From an uncultured Clostridia bacterium (GTDB taxonomy: Bacteria > Bacillota > Clostridia > TANB77 > CAG-508), in assembly GCA_944390305.1 (NCBI GenBank), contig CALXPX010000071.1:1-6471 (forward strand): DNA of 6,471 nucleotides, in the 5' to 3' direction. The position numbers and the translations under genes are program-made. This document shows, piece after piece, positions 1 through 6,440 of this stretch. Each line of letters starts with the position of its first letter. The first letter of the stretch is position 1. Below the pieces are notes generated by a model. That model did not search any database. It saw only the letters and a list, made by a program, of their open reading frames with translations, and was not told where the DNA came from.

Positions 1-1058
1 TGCAAGATCCACAAGAATTTTTAAAAACATTAAAAACAGAATTGTTTGAAGATGAAGTATATGTCTTTACTCCAAAAGGAGAAATAAAAACACTTCCAAA
101 AGGAAGTACACCAATAGATTTTGCATATATGATACATGCAGAAATTGGAAACAAAATGGTTGGATGTAAAATTAACAGCAAAATGATGCCAATAATTACA
201 AAATTAAAAAGTGGAGATATTGTAGAAATTATAACAAATGATAATAGTAAAGGGCCAAGTAGAGATTGGCTTAAATTTGTACAAAGTACATCTGCCAAAA
301 CTAAAATACAGCAATGGTTTAAAAAACATGAAAAACAACAAAATATTGCAAGAGGAAAAGAACTTATAGAAAAAGAAATAAAAAGAATAGGAATGACAGA
401 AGAAGAATTATTTGTACAAAAATACTATATGCAAGCTCTTACAAGATATGCATTTAAAACATTAGATGACATGTATGCTGCTGTAGGATTTGGATCTATA
501 ACTGCAAATAAGATAATAGCTAGAACTTTAGAGGAATATAGAAAATATCATAGTGAAGAAAATGTAGAAAAGAAAATAGAAGAATTACAAATATCTCCAA
601 AGACAAAGCCATCAAAAACAGGAATAATAGTAAAAGGAATTGACAATTGTCTAGTTAGAATTTCTAAATGTTGTAACCCAGTACCTGGAGATGAAATAAT
701 AGGGTATATTACAAGAGGTAGAGGAGTAACTATTCATAGAAAAAACTGTAATAATGTAAAAGATTTACTTCAAGATGAAGGTAGAATAATAGATGTATAT
801 TGGGATGAGCAAAAGTCAAGCTCATATAACGTGGATATAACTATTTTTGCTAATGATAGAGAAGGACTACTTGCAGATGTAATTAGAGTTATCGGAAATA
901 CAGCTGCAAAATTAATAGCAGTATCTGCAAAAGCTAGCAAAGAAAAAATTGCAATAGTAGAATTAACTTTAGAAGTAAAAAATATAAATGATTTAACAAA
1001 AGCACAAAGAGAACTTGGAAAAATAGATAGTGTGTATGATGTAAAACGTAATAAGTAA
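1..1058 (+). CDS. relA: RelA/SpoT-family (p)ppGpp synthetase/hydrolase, C-terminal part (5' end outside window)
   Basis: This is the regulatory half of a long Rel/Spo alarmone enzyme, which makes and/or degrades (p)ppGpp in response to amino-acid starvation at the ribosome. The frame is open from base 3 to the left edge, so the gene starts upstream; the TTG at 42 is an internal leucine codon, not a start. Counting from base 3 there are 351 residues. A TGS domain lies at about 18-77 (VYVFTPKGEIKTLPKGSTPI). A helical region follows to about 200. The Cys-containing motif (ISKCCNPVPGDEIIGYITRG, then HRKNC) is at about 220-249. A C-terminal ACT domain (about 275-350, with NDREGLLADVI) ends the protein. 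The HD hydrolase and synthetase domains are not in the window, so I cannot tell whether the enzyme is bifunctional; single long Rel proteins in Firmicutes usually are. It is followed after 23 bases by the hydrolase gene, in the usual Firmicutes relA-to-hisS neighbourhood. Confidence 0.96.
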   Translation, partial: QDPQEFLKTLKTELFEDEVYVFTPKGEIKTLPKGSTPIDFAYMIHAEIGNKMVGCKINSKMMPIITKLKSGDIVEIITNDNSKGPSRDWLKFVQSTSAKTKIQQWFKKHEKQQNIARGKELIEKEIKRIGMTEEELFVQKYYMQALTRYAFKTLDDMYAAVGFGSITANKIIARTLEEYRKYHSEENVEKKIEELQISPKTKPSKTGIIVKGIDNCLVRISKCCNPVPGDEIIGYITRGRGVTIHRKNCNNVKDLLQDEGRIIDVYWDEQKSSSYNVDITIFANDREGLLADVIRVIGNTAAKLIAVSAKASKEKIAIVELTLEVKNINDLTKAQRELGKIDSVYDVKRNK

Positions 1059-1081
1059 AGTAATATGAGGAGAACAAAAGA

Positions 1082-1699
1082 ATGATATTAAAACAAATAG
1101 AAGTAAAATCTAGTTTAATAGATGAATTTACTAATTGTTATATTTTGCAAGATGAAAATACAAAAGAAGCTATGTGCATAGATCCTGGTGGAGATTTTGA
1201 AAAAATAAAAGAAATGTTAGAAATAATGGAAGTAAAGCTAAAATATATATATTTAACACATTCACATATGGACCATATAGAAAAAGCAAAGGAATTAAAA
1301 AAATCTTTAGGAGGAGAAATATTAATTAGTAGAAAAGGTGCACAAAATGTGAATAATCCAGATATAAATTTATCAAAATTAACAAATTATAATTTATATA
1401 TAGAAATTGATTCTAGAGTAGATGATAAGGATATATTACATATAGGAGACATTGAACTAGAAGTGATATATACACCTGGACATACAGATGACAGTACAAG
1501 TTTATATTGTAAAAGTGAAAATTTGATTTTTACAGGAGATACACTTATGTATATGGGGATAGGAAGAACAGATTTCCCAACAGGAAACAAAAAAGAAATA
1601 AAAAAATCACTTAAAAAATTATTTATGCTACCAGATAATACATTTGTATATCCAGGACATGGTTTACCAACCACTATAAAAGATGAAAAGGAGAGATAA
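1082..1699 (+). CDS. Metallo-beta-lactamase-fold hydrolase, glyoxalase II-like (YcbL-type)
   Basis: This is a 205-residue cytosolic metallohydrolase, the normal length for short glyoxalase-II-like proteins. All the metal ligands of the fold are visible: the HxHxDH motif in THSHMDH (H60, H62, D64, H65), H134 in TPGHT, the bridging D153 in FTGDTL, and H193 in YPGHG. The FTGDTLMYMGIGRTDFPTG stretch is typical of this subgroup. Family members hydrolyse thioesters such as S-lactoylglutathione, but the true substrate here is unknown; many clostridia lack glutathione, so glyoxalase II activity should not be assumed. The ATG start is supported by GAGGAGA at 1067-1073, eight bases upstream. The gene lies between relA and hisS, where an MBL-fold gene is commonly found in Firmicutes. 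Its stop is two bases before the hisS start, so the two are almost certainly co-transcribed and perhaps translationally coupled. Confidence 0.93.
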   Translation: MILKQIEVKSSLIDEFTNCYILQDENTKEAMCIDPGGDFEKIKEMLEIMEVKLKYIYLTHSHMDHIEKAKELKKSLGGEILISRKGAQNVNNPDINLSKLTNYNLYIEIDSRVDDKDILHIGDIELEVIYTPGHTDDSTSLYCKSENLIFTGDTLMYMGIGRTDFPTGNKKEIKKSLKKLFMLPDNTFVYPGHGLPTTIKDEKER

Positions 1700-1701
1700 G
1701 T

Positions 1702-2955
1702 ATGTTACAAAAATTAAAGGGCACTAAAGATATATTGCCAAAAGAAATTGCTACTTGGCAATATATTGAAAGTGTAGCAAAAGAACTATTTGAAAATTAT
1801 GGATATAATGAAATAAGAGTACCTGTTATAGAAAGTTTAGAACTATTTCAAAGAGGAGTAGGAGAAACAACAGATGTAGTACAAAAAGAAATGTATACAT
1901 TTGAAGATAGAGGAGGAAGAAAAATTGCTCTAAGACCAGAAGGTACAGCTGGTGTAGTTAGAGCCTATATAGAAGATGGTCTATCAAGTAGTCCATCACC
2001 ACTAAAATTATGGTATCATATGCCAATGTATAGATATGAAAATGTACAAAAAGGAAGACAAAGAGAATTTAATCAAATAGGTGTAGAATTACTTGGAACA
2101 GAGTCATATATGGCAGATGTAGAAATTATAGAAATGTGTAAAAGTCTATTTGAAAAATTAAACATAAAAGATATAGAATTAAATATTAACAGTATAGGAT
2201 GCAAAAATTGTAGAAAAGAATATACAAAAGCATTACAAGAATATATAAGACCAAATTTAGATAAATACTGTGATACATGCAAAACAAGATTCGATAAAAA
2301 TCCTATGAGAATATTAGATTGTAAAGAATCAAATTGTAAAAAATTAAATCAAAATGCACCAAGTATATTAGACTATTTATGTGATGAATGTAAAGAACAC
2401 TTTGAAAATCTAAAATACTTATTGGAAAGATTAGATATTAAATACAAAATAGATTCAAATTTAGTAAGAGGATTAGACTATTATACCAAAACTGTTTTTG
2501 AATTTATGTCTAAAATAGATGGTTTAACTGTCTTAGCTGGTGGAAGATATGATGGATTAGTAGAAGAACTTGGAGGGACAAGTACTAAAGCTATAGGTTT
2601 TGCATCAGGAATGGAAAGATTAATAGATATTTTTAAACAAAATAATAAAGAATTAAATCTTGAAAAACATATGCGACTTTTTATCGCATATGTTGGTGAA
2701 GATGCTAATGTATATACCTCAAAATTAGTAAGCAATTTGAGAAAAAATGGAATATATGTAGAAAAAGATATAATGTGTAGAAGTCTAAAAGCTCAATTTA
2801 AATATGCAGATAAAAAAGATGCAAAATACATTTTAACAATTGGAGATAATGAAATAATAAATAAAAAAGCAATAATTAAAAATATGAAAACTGGTGAAGA
2901 AAGAGAAATTAATTTAGAAGATGAATCTTTAATTAATATATTAAAGGATAACTAA
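1702..2955 (+). CDS. hisS: Histidyl-tRNA synthetase
   Basis: This class II aminoacyl-tRNA synthetase charges tRNA-His with histidine using ATP. At 417 residues it is full length. The N-terminus KLKGTKDILP is typical. Class II motif 2 lies at about 109-131 (YRYENVQKGRQREFNQIG). The histidine-binding signature LVRGLDYYTKTVFEF is at 254-268, GGRYDGLVEELGG at 280-292, and motif 3 GFASGMERL at 299-307. The C-terminal anticodon-binding domain occupies about 325-417. The insertion between motif 2 and the histidine signature has four cysteine pairs (C167/C170, C190/C193, C207/C212, C227/C230), which I recall from many clostridial HisRS proteins and which may bind metal. The ATG is preceded by AGGAGA at 1689-1694, inside the last codons of the upstream gene. 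A T-box leader is not expected here, because the gene is internal to an operon with only two bases before it. Confidence 0.98.
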   Translation: MLQKLKGTKDILPKEIATWQYIESVAKELFENYGYNEIRVPVIESLELFQRGVGETTDVVQKEMYTFEDRGGRKIALRPEGTAGVVRAYIEDGLSSSPSPLKLWYHMPMYRYENVQKGRQREFNQIGVELLGTESYMADVEIIEMCKSLFEKLNIKDIELNINSIGCKNCRKEYTKALQEYIRPNLDKYCDTCKTRFDKNPMRILDCKESNCKKLNQNAPSILDYLCDECKEHFENLKYLLERLDIKYKIDSNLVRGLDYYTKTVFEFMSKIDGLTVLAGGRYDGLVEELGGTSTKAIGFASGMERLIDIFKQNNKELNLEKHMRLFIAYVGEDANVYTSKLVSNLRKNGIYVEKDIMCRSLKAQFKYADKKDAKYILTIGDNEIINKKAIIKNMKTGEEREINLEDESLINILKDN

Positions 2956-2979
2956 AAGAATAATTTGAAAGGATAAAAC

Positions 2980-4302
2980 ATGTATAATTCATTAGTAATT
3001 ATAATTTCAAAAATATTAAATCTATTTGCAAAAGTACTATGTAAAATATTAAAAAAAGACAATGGAAATATGTTAGGTAGAATAGTAAAAAAATTAAGTC
3101 CAGATATATTAAAATATCTAAAAATAGAATGTCCTGTAATTGCAGTAACTGCAAGCAATGGAAAAACTACAACCAATAATGCTATAAGATATATGTTAGA
3201 GACAAATGGTAAAAAGGTAGTTAGCAACAAAGAGGGAAATAATATGGAAACAGGTATTATTACGACATTGATAAAAAATTGCACTTTAAACGGAAAGATA
3301 AAAGCAGATTATATTACTTTAGAAGTTGATGAAAGCTATGTACCAATTATATTTAAAAAGATTCCATTAAATACATTAGTTATACTCAATTTTTTTAGAG
3401 ATCAGCTTGATAGAAATGGAGAAGTAGAAACTCTTATACTAAAGATAAATGAATTTTTAAAAACATATAATGGAAATTTAATATTAAATAATGACGATCC
3501 TAATGTAGCAAGACTTGGCAGAGCAAATAAAGACAATAATAATGTATATTATTTTAGTGTTGATAAATATAAATATGCAAGTACTTATCAAAAAGAGGCA
3601 GGAGAAGGTAAATTTTGTCCTTTTGATAAAACAAGGCTAGAATATGAATATTATCAATATTCACATATTGGAAAATTTAAATGTCCAAAATGTTTATATG
3701 GCAATGAAGAAATATTTACAAAGATAACAAATGTGGATTTAGAAAATCAGTCGTTTTATGAGGATAATATTAAATATTATGCTAAAGCAGATAATATATA
3801 TACAGTATACAATTTTGCAGCAGTTATATCTGTTTCTAAAATATATAATTTAGATGCAAAAGAATCTTTAAAAACATTTAAATTAGATAATGGAAGAAAT
3901 GAAAAAATAAAAATAAAAGAAGTAGATACAATAATAAATTTAGCAAAAAATCCAACAGGAGCTAATGTATCACTTCGAATGCTTAATGAAGATAATGAAG
4001 AAAAAGAACTTTTATTTGTTCTAAATGATAATCCTGCAGACGGCTTAGATGTGTCATGGATATGGGATATAAATTTTGAAATAAAAAATGTAACTAGAAT
4101 AGTAACATCAGGAAAAAGGGCATATGATATAGCAATTAGGATAAAGACAAGTGGATTCGATGAAAATAAGATAGAAGCATATTTAGATTTAGAAGATGCA
4201 ATAAAAGCTTTATATAAAACAAATATTAAAAAATATGTAATTGCTAATTATACAGCACTTCAGCCAACTAGAAGAAAATTACAAGAATTTAATAAAAAGT
4301 AA
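2980..4302 (+). CDS. murT: Lipid II isoglutaminyl synthase, Mur ligase-like subunit MurT
   Basis: MurT is the ATP-dependent subunit that, with GatD, converts D-glutamate at position 2 of the lipid II stem peptide to D-isoglutamine at the inner membrane face. The protein has 440 residues, a normal MurT length. An amphipathic/hydrophobic N-terminal helix (2-23) precedes the Mur ligase ATP loop TASNGKTTT (57-65, K62); the usual start of this loop is TGT, so TAS is a mild variant. NFFRDQLDRNGEVE (137-150) is the characteristic MurT block. A zinc-ribbon-like segment follows at 213-238, but its first knuckle is CPFD rather than CPxC. The C-terminal domain (about 318-436) contains DGLDVSWIWD (354-363), the region thought to give the aspartate that completes the GatD active site. 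GAAAGGA at 2967-2973, six bases before the ATG, supports the start. The gene sits 24 bases after hisS and 21 before gatD. Confidence 0.96.
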   Translation: MYNSLVIIISKILNLFAKVLCKILKKDNGNMLGRIVKKLSPDILKYLKIECPVIAVTASNGKTTTNNAIRYMLETNGKKVVSNKEGNNMETGIITTLIKNCTLNGKIKADYITLEVDESYVPIIFKKIPLNTLVILNFFRDQLDRNGEVETLILKINEFLKTYNGNLILNNDDPNVARLGRANKDNNNVYYFSVDKYKYASTYQKEAGEGKFCPFDKTRLEYEYYQYSHIGKFKCPKCLYGNEEIFTKITNVDLENQSFYEDNIKYYAKADNIYTVYNFAAVISVSKIYNLDAKESLKTFKLDNGRNEKIKIKEVDTIINLAKNPTGANVSLRMLNEDNEEKELLFVLNDNPADGLDVSWIWDINFEIKNVTRIVTSGKRAYDIAIRIKTSGFDENKIEAYLDLEDAIKALYKTNIKKYVIANYTALQPTRRKLQEFNKK

Positions 4303-4323
4303 GATTATTTAGAAAGGAATAGT

Positions 4324-5073
4324 ATGAAAGAATTAAAATTATTATACCTTTATCCAGATATGCTAGAACTATATGGAGATTATGGAAATATTCAGATTTT
4401 AAAATATAGAATGGAAAAAAGAGGAATAAATCTAAAGTTAGACAAATACAGTATAGGAGATCCTAAACCAGACTTTAGCTCTTATGATATTGTATTTGCA
4501 GGTGGTGGAGCAGATAATGAACAATCTATTTTATCAGAAGATTTAATAAAATATAAAGAAAATATAAAAAAAGCTGTAGATGAAGGTGTATTTTTCTTAC
4601 TTATTTGTGGGGCTTATCAACTATTTGGAAAATACTATAAAGGAGTAGAAGGAAATATTATACCTGGATTAGAAATATTTGATTACTATACAGAAGCAAT
4701 TGAAGATAGAAAAAAAAGATGTATTGGTAATATTGTAATAGAGGCAAAAGTAGGAGAAAAAGAAACGAAGGTTATAGGATTTGAAAACCATGGTGGACAA
4801 ACTTTTGATATAAAAACACCTTTGGGAAAAGTATTATATGGAAATGGTAATAAATTTGAAGATAAAGAAGAAGGATTTTTTATAAATAATGTTATTGCAA
4901 CATATCTTCATGGACCATTACTTTCTAAAAATCCGGATATTACAGATTATATAATTTCATATTGTTTAGAAAGAAAATATAACGAAAAAGCAATATTAGA
5001 AAAATTAGATGATACATTAGAAGAAAAATGTAGAGAGCAATTACTAAATGAATTTAAAAAAGAAAATAAATAA
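4324..5073 (+). CDS. gatD: Lipid II isoglutaminyl synthase, glutamine amidotransferase subunit GatD
   Basis: GatD hydrolyses glutamine and passes the ammonia to MurT for amidation of lipid II. At 249 residues it is full length. It is a class I (triad) glutamine amidotransferase of the CobB/CobQ-like type: the N-terminal YPDMLELYGDYGNI block (10-23), the nucleophile elbow LLICGAYQLFG with C95, GFENHGGQT (152-160), and the catalytic histidine H196 in ATYLHGPLLSKNP. The family's third triad residue is supplied by MurT, which fits the adjacent murT gene. The start is supported by AGAAAGGAA at 4311-4319, four bases before the ATG. A cobyric-acid-synthase-like role is the main alternative, but no cobalamin genes are present and the murT pairing decides it. 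It is the last gene of the + block, and it runs convergently into a minus-strand gene 54 bases away. Confidence 0.96.
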   Translation: MKELKLLYLYPDMLELYGDYGNIQILKYRMEKRGINLKLDKYSIGDPKPDFSSYDIVFAGGGADNEQSILSEDLIKYKENIKKAVDEGVFFLLICGAYQLFGKYYKGVEGNIIPGLEIFDYYTEAIEDRKKRCIGNIVIEAKVGEKETKVIGFENHGGQTFDIKTPLGKVLYGNGNKFEDKEEGFFINNVIATYLHGPLLSKNPDITDYIISYCLERKYNEKAILEKLDDTLEEKCREQLLNEFKKENK

Positions 5074-5121
5074 CAAAATATAAATAAAAGAATACCCCGC
5101 CCAGATTTTTCTGGGCGGGGT
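5073..5121 (-). terminator. Strong GC-rich intrinsic terminator of the small minus-strand gene, possibly bidirectional
   Basis: A perfect 10-bp stem (CCCCGCCCAG at 5095-5104, CTGGGCGGGG at 5111-5120) with a six-base loop, extendable by an A-T pair at 5094/5121. Read on the minus strand it starts seven bases after the stop of the small gene and is followed by a T-rich tract (TATTCTTTTATTTATATTTT), the normal form of an intrinsic terminator. Read on the plus strand the hairpin is followed only by TTAAGGTTTA, so it would end gatD transcription less well, though it is the only candidate terminator for the + operon. Its stem is 80% GC or more in surroundings of about 25% GC. Confidence 0.9.
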
Positions 5122-5127
5122 TAAGGT

Positions 5128-5517
5128 TTACATTGTGCTTAACTCCTTTAGGATATCTACTACATAGAAAAAGTAGTATATTCTCTTAGACATTGGTAAA
5201 TCCTCAGTTAATTCGAAATAGAAAGTACCTCTCTCGAAAGAAATTTTGATTGGTTCACCAGGAACAATCATTTGAGCACATTCATCCACTAAGGGAGGAA
5301 TAATTGTTCCTTCGATTGATCCTAGAAGGTCATCAAGAATCTCTTCATAAACTTGAGAACACTCTTTTTCCGAAAGAACATCCATAGAGGATAACACTGC
5401 GAAATCATTTTCACCCAAGTTACAGTTTAAGACAAACGTCTTTACGATGCCATCTTGAAACCGTAAGTCAAAACTGGAAATGAATTTAGCCTCGTTAAGC
5501 ATAAAAATGTTGGACAT
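5128..5517 (-). CDS. Small acidic protein of unknown function, probably acquired
   Basis: I do not recognise this 129-residue protein. No signal peptide, membrane span or known catalytic motif is visible, so it is probably cytosolic. It is strongly acidic: about 22 Asp/Glu against 9 Lys/Arg. By eye it alternates beta-like stretches (11-20, 24-32, 39-44), a helix rich in Glu/Asp (about 49-66), a hydrophobic Pro/Gly segment (71-89), two beta-like stretches (90-104) and a final aromatic helix (111-126, with RIYYFFYVVDILKEL). Cysteines are at 32, 53 and 80. The frame is open upstream to an ATG at 5544, but those nine extra codons contain the Shine-Dalgarno sequence itself, so the ATG at 5517 is chosen. 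GC is about 35% by hand count over 5161-5520, against about 25% in flanking genes. Of 12 Ile codons only one is ATA and four are ATC, and CGG, TCG and ACG appear. It has its own promoter and terminator. Confidence 0.85.
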   Translation of the reverse strand: MSNIFMLNEAKFISSFDLRFQDGIVKTFVLNCNLGENDFAVLSSMDVLSEKECSQVYEEILDDLLGSIEGTIIPPLVDECAQMIVPGEPIKISFERGTFYFELTEDLPMSKRIYYFFYVVDILKELSTM

Positions 5518-5522
5518 ATAAG

Positions 5523-5535
5523 CCCCTTCCTTTCT
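5523..5535 (-). promoter_or_regulatory. Ribosome binding site that fixes the start of the small gene
   Basis: On the minus strand AGAAAGGAAGGGG ends five bases before the ATG at 5517. It is an extended purine-rich Shine-Dalgarno site. It lies inside the reading frame that would begin at the upstream ATG (5544), while that ATG has only the pyrimidine-containing CACTAACCTCATTT before it. This decides in favour of the shorter protein. Confidence 0.85.
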
Positions 5536-5566
5536 GATCCCCATAAATGAGGTTAGTGTATCTTAA

Positions 5567-5595
5567 ATTATATCATATTATAAAAAATAAGTCAA
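5567..5595 (-). promoter_or_regulatory. Near-consensus sigma-A promoter with extended -10 for the small gene
   Basis: Reading the minus strand, the -35 is TTGACT (5590-5595), followed by a 17-base spacer and a perfect TATAAT -10 (5567-5572) preceded by TGA, i.e. an extended TGn -10. Transcription should start near 5560, giving a leader of about 43 bases. Five of six -35 bases and six of six -10 bases match consensus at ideal spacing, so strong constitutive expression is the simplest inference. No operator is obvious in the short leader. Confidence 0.87.
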
Positions 5596-5621
5596 AATTT
5601 AATATAAAAATATAAATATAA

Positions 5622-6377
5622 TTAATATATTTTTATAATAGCATGAAGTATAGAATCATCTTCACTTTTCATAACAATTATATATGAGTTATCTTCTTTA
5701 TAAAGATATGATTTAACAGTATCACCATACTTTAACTCTCTTTTGTATAATATTTCAACATTATTTAATTCATCACCATCATATACATCATCTGGAAGTA
5801 ATTCATAGGCAATATTTAGATAATTTAAATTATGAACATGTTTGTTTAAATCTAAATCAAATCTTCTTATCTTATATGTATCAGATTTTAATGGAGCAGA
5901 TGTTGGTTCACTTAATTTTGGTAAATCTTTTGTTCCAAATACTGATTCATAAAAGAAACCATGATATATTTCTGAAATATTATCAGGCATTTTAGCAATT
6001 TTCCCTTTTATAGTATCTACTAAACACCATTTAGAACTTGCTATTGCACATAAATTATTATCTTCATCAAATATTTTAAAATCTCTGATTACGAATATTT
6101 TACTTGAAAAATTTCCCCAAGTTTGAACTTTTATATTAGTATCAGCTTTAATTCTTTTTAAAACTTTTAATTTCCAATTTAAAAGTACCCAAGTTAAATT
6201 TAATTTTGCTAAATCTTCAAAAGTATAATGAACATAAGCACTATGAGCTCCCGCTACATTTTCTAATATAGATAATATAGATTTATTAGTAAGTACATCA
6301 TGTATACCTGTTTGTGAAAAACTAGTTCTATAAGTATCTTCAAAAATACCATCTTTTAATTTTGGTTCTGTTAACAT
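5622..6377 (-). CDS. Acyl-ACP thioesterase (FatA/FatB-like, bacterial)
   Basis: This enzyme should release fatty acids from acyl-acyl carrier protein (or a related acyl thioester) in the cytosol. The 251-residue length matches bacterial acyl-ACP thioesterases built of two hotdog domains. The first domain (about 12-140) shows the family pattern: a histidine in AGAHSAYVH, then WVLLNWKLKV, a V.TW element (VQTWGNFSSKIFVIRDFKIF) and W117/D121 in SKWCLVDTIKGK. The second domain begins at about 168 and holds the active-site block RRFDLDLNKHVHNLNYL, with D176, N178 and H180 as the expected catalytic Asp-Asn-His, followed by E192. Usual sequences have HVNN; here it is HVHN. The start is set by AGGAGG (6385-6390), seven bases before the ATG. 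It runs toward the small minus-strand gene with a 104-base gap that contains that gene's promoter. No fatty-acid synthesis genes are adjacent, and the chain-length preference cannot be read from the sequence. Confidence 0.93.
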   Translation of the reverse strand: MLTEPKLKDGIFEDTYRTSFSQTGIHDVLTNKSILSILENVAGAHSAYVHYTFEDLAKLNLTWVLLNWKLKVLKRIKADTNIKVQTWGNFSSKIFVIRDFKIFDEDNNLCAIASSKWCLVDTIKGKIAKMPDNISEIYHGFFYESVFGTKDLPKLSEPTSAPLKSDTYKIRRFDLDLNKHVHNLNYLNIAYELLPDDVYDGDELNNVEILYKRELKYGDTVKSYLYKEDNSYIIVMKSEDDSILHAIIKIY

Positions 6378-6407
6378 ATTATAGCCTCCTATACAAAAAA
6401 CAAAAAT

Positions 6408-6416
6408 ATTATATCA
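6408..6416 (-). promoter_or_regulatory. Extended -10 promoter of the thioesterase gene
   Basis: On the minus strand TGATATAAT forms a perfect extended -10 (TATAAT at 6408-6413, TG in 6415-6416). The hexamer 17 bases upstream, TAGCAC (6431-6436), is a poor -35, which is usual when the extended -10 carries recognition. The start would be near 6401, leaving a leader of about 24 bases that contains the AGGAGG site. Confidence 0.7.
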
Positions 6417-6431
6417 CAAATTATAAAAATG

Positions 6432-6440
6432 TGCTATAAT
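6432..6440 (+). promoter_or_regulatory. Putative divergent extended -10 promoter toward the right edge
   Basis: The plus strand reads TGCTATAAT, again a TGn plus perfect TATAAT (6435-6440). Its -35 position (6412-6417, TATCAC) is poor and overlaps the -10 of the thioesterase promoter. The gene it would serve lies beyond the window. The ATG at 6450 opens a frame but has no Shine-Dalgarno site and sits almost at the predicted transcription start. Confidence 0.45.

Noticed and set aside
42..1058. TTG at 42 as the start of a 338-residue protein
   Set aside because: The frame stays open upstream and the residues before it (DPQEFLKTLKTE) match the Rel family linker before TGS; this is a gene cut by the window edge.
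5094..5121. GC-rich hairpin as an integron attC site or other recombination site
   Set aside because: There are no R'/R'' core sequences, and no second copy flanks the small gene on its promoter side; position and T-tract fit a terminator.
5128..5544. A longer, 138-residue version of the small minus-strand protein
   Set aside because: Its first nine codons contain the Shine-Dalgarno site of the downstream ATG, and the upstream ATG has no ribosome binding site of its own.
5539..5552. Small hairpin (CCTCA / TGGGG) in the leader of the small gene as a riboswitch-like control
   Set aside because: It has only five pairs including a G-T pair and a four-base loop, does not sequester the ribosome site, and the leader is too short for a known riboswitch.
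5603..5637. 12-bp perfect inverted repeat (TATAAAAATATA / TATATTTTTATA) over the thioesterase stop codon, as a terminator
   Set aside because: The stem is entirely A-T and would be very weak; such repeats arise easily by chance in this composition. Thioesterase transcripts may simply run through to the GC-rich terminator.
6414..6434. TCACA ... TGTGC as a CRP-type operator
   Set aside because: The half-sites face the wrong way and are too far apart for the TGTGA-N6-TCACA pattern; the match follows from the two mirrored extended -10 elements.
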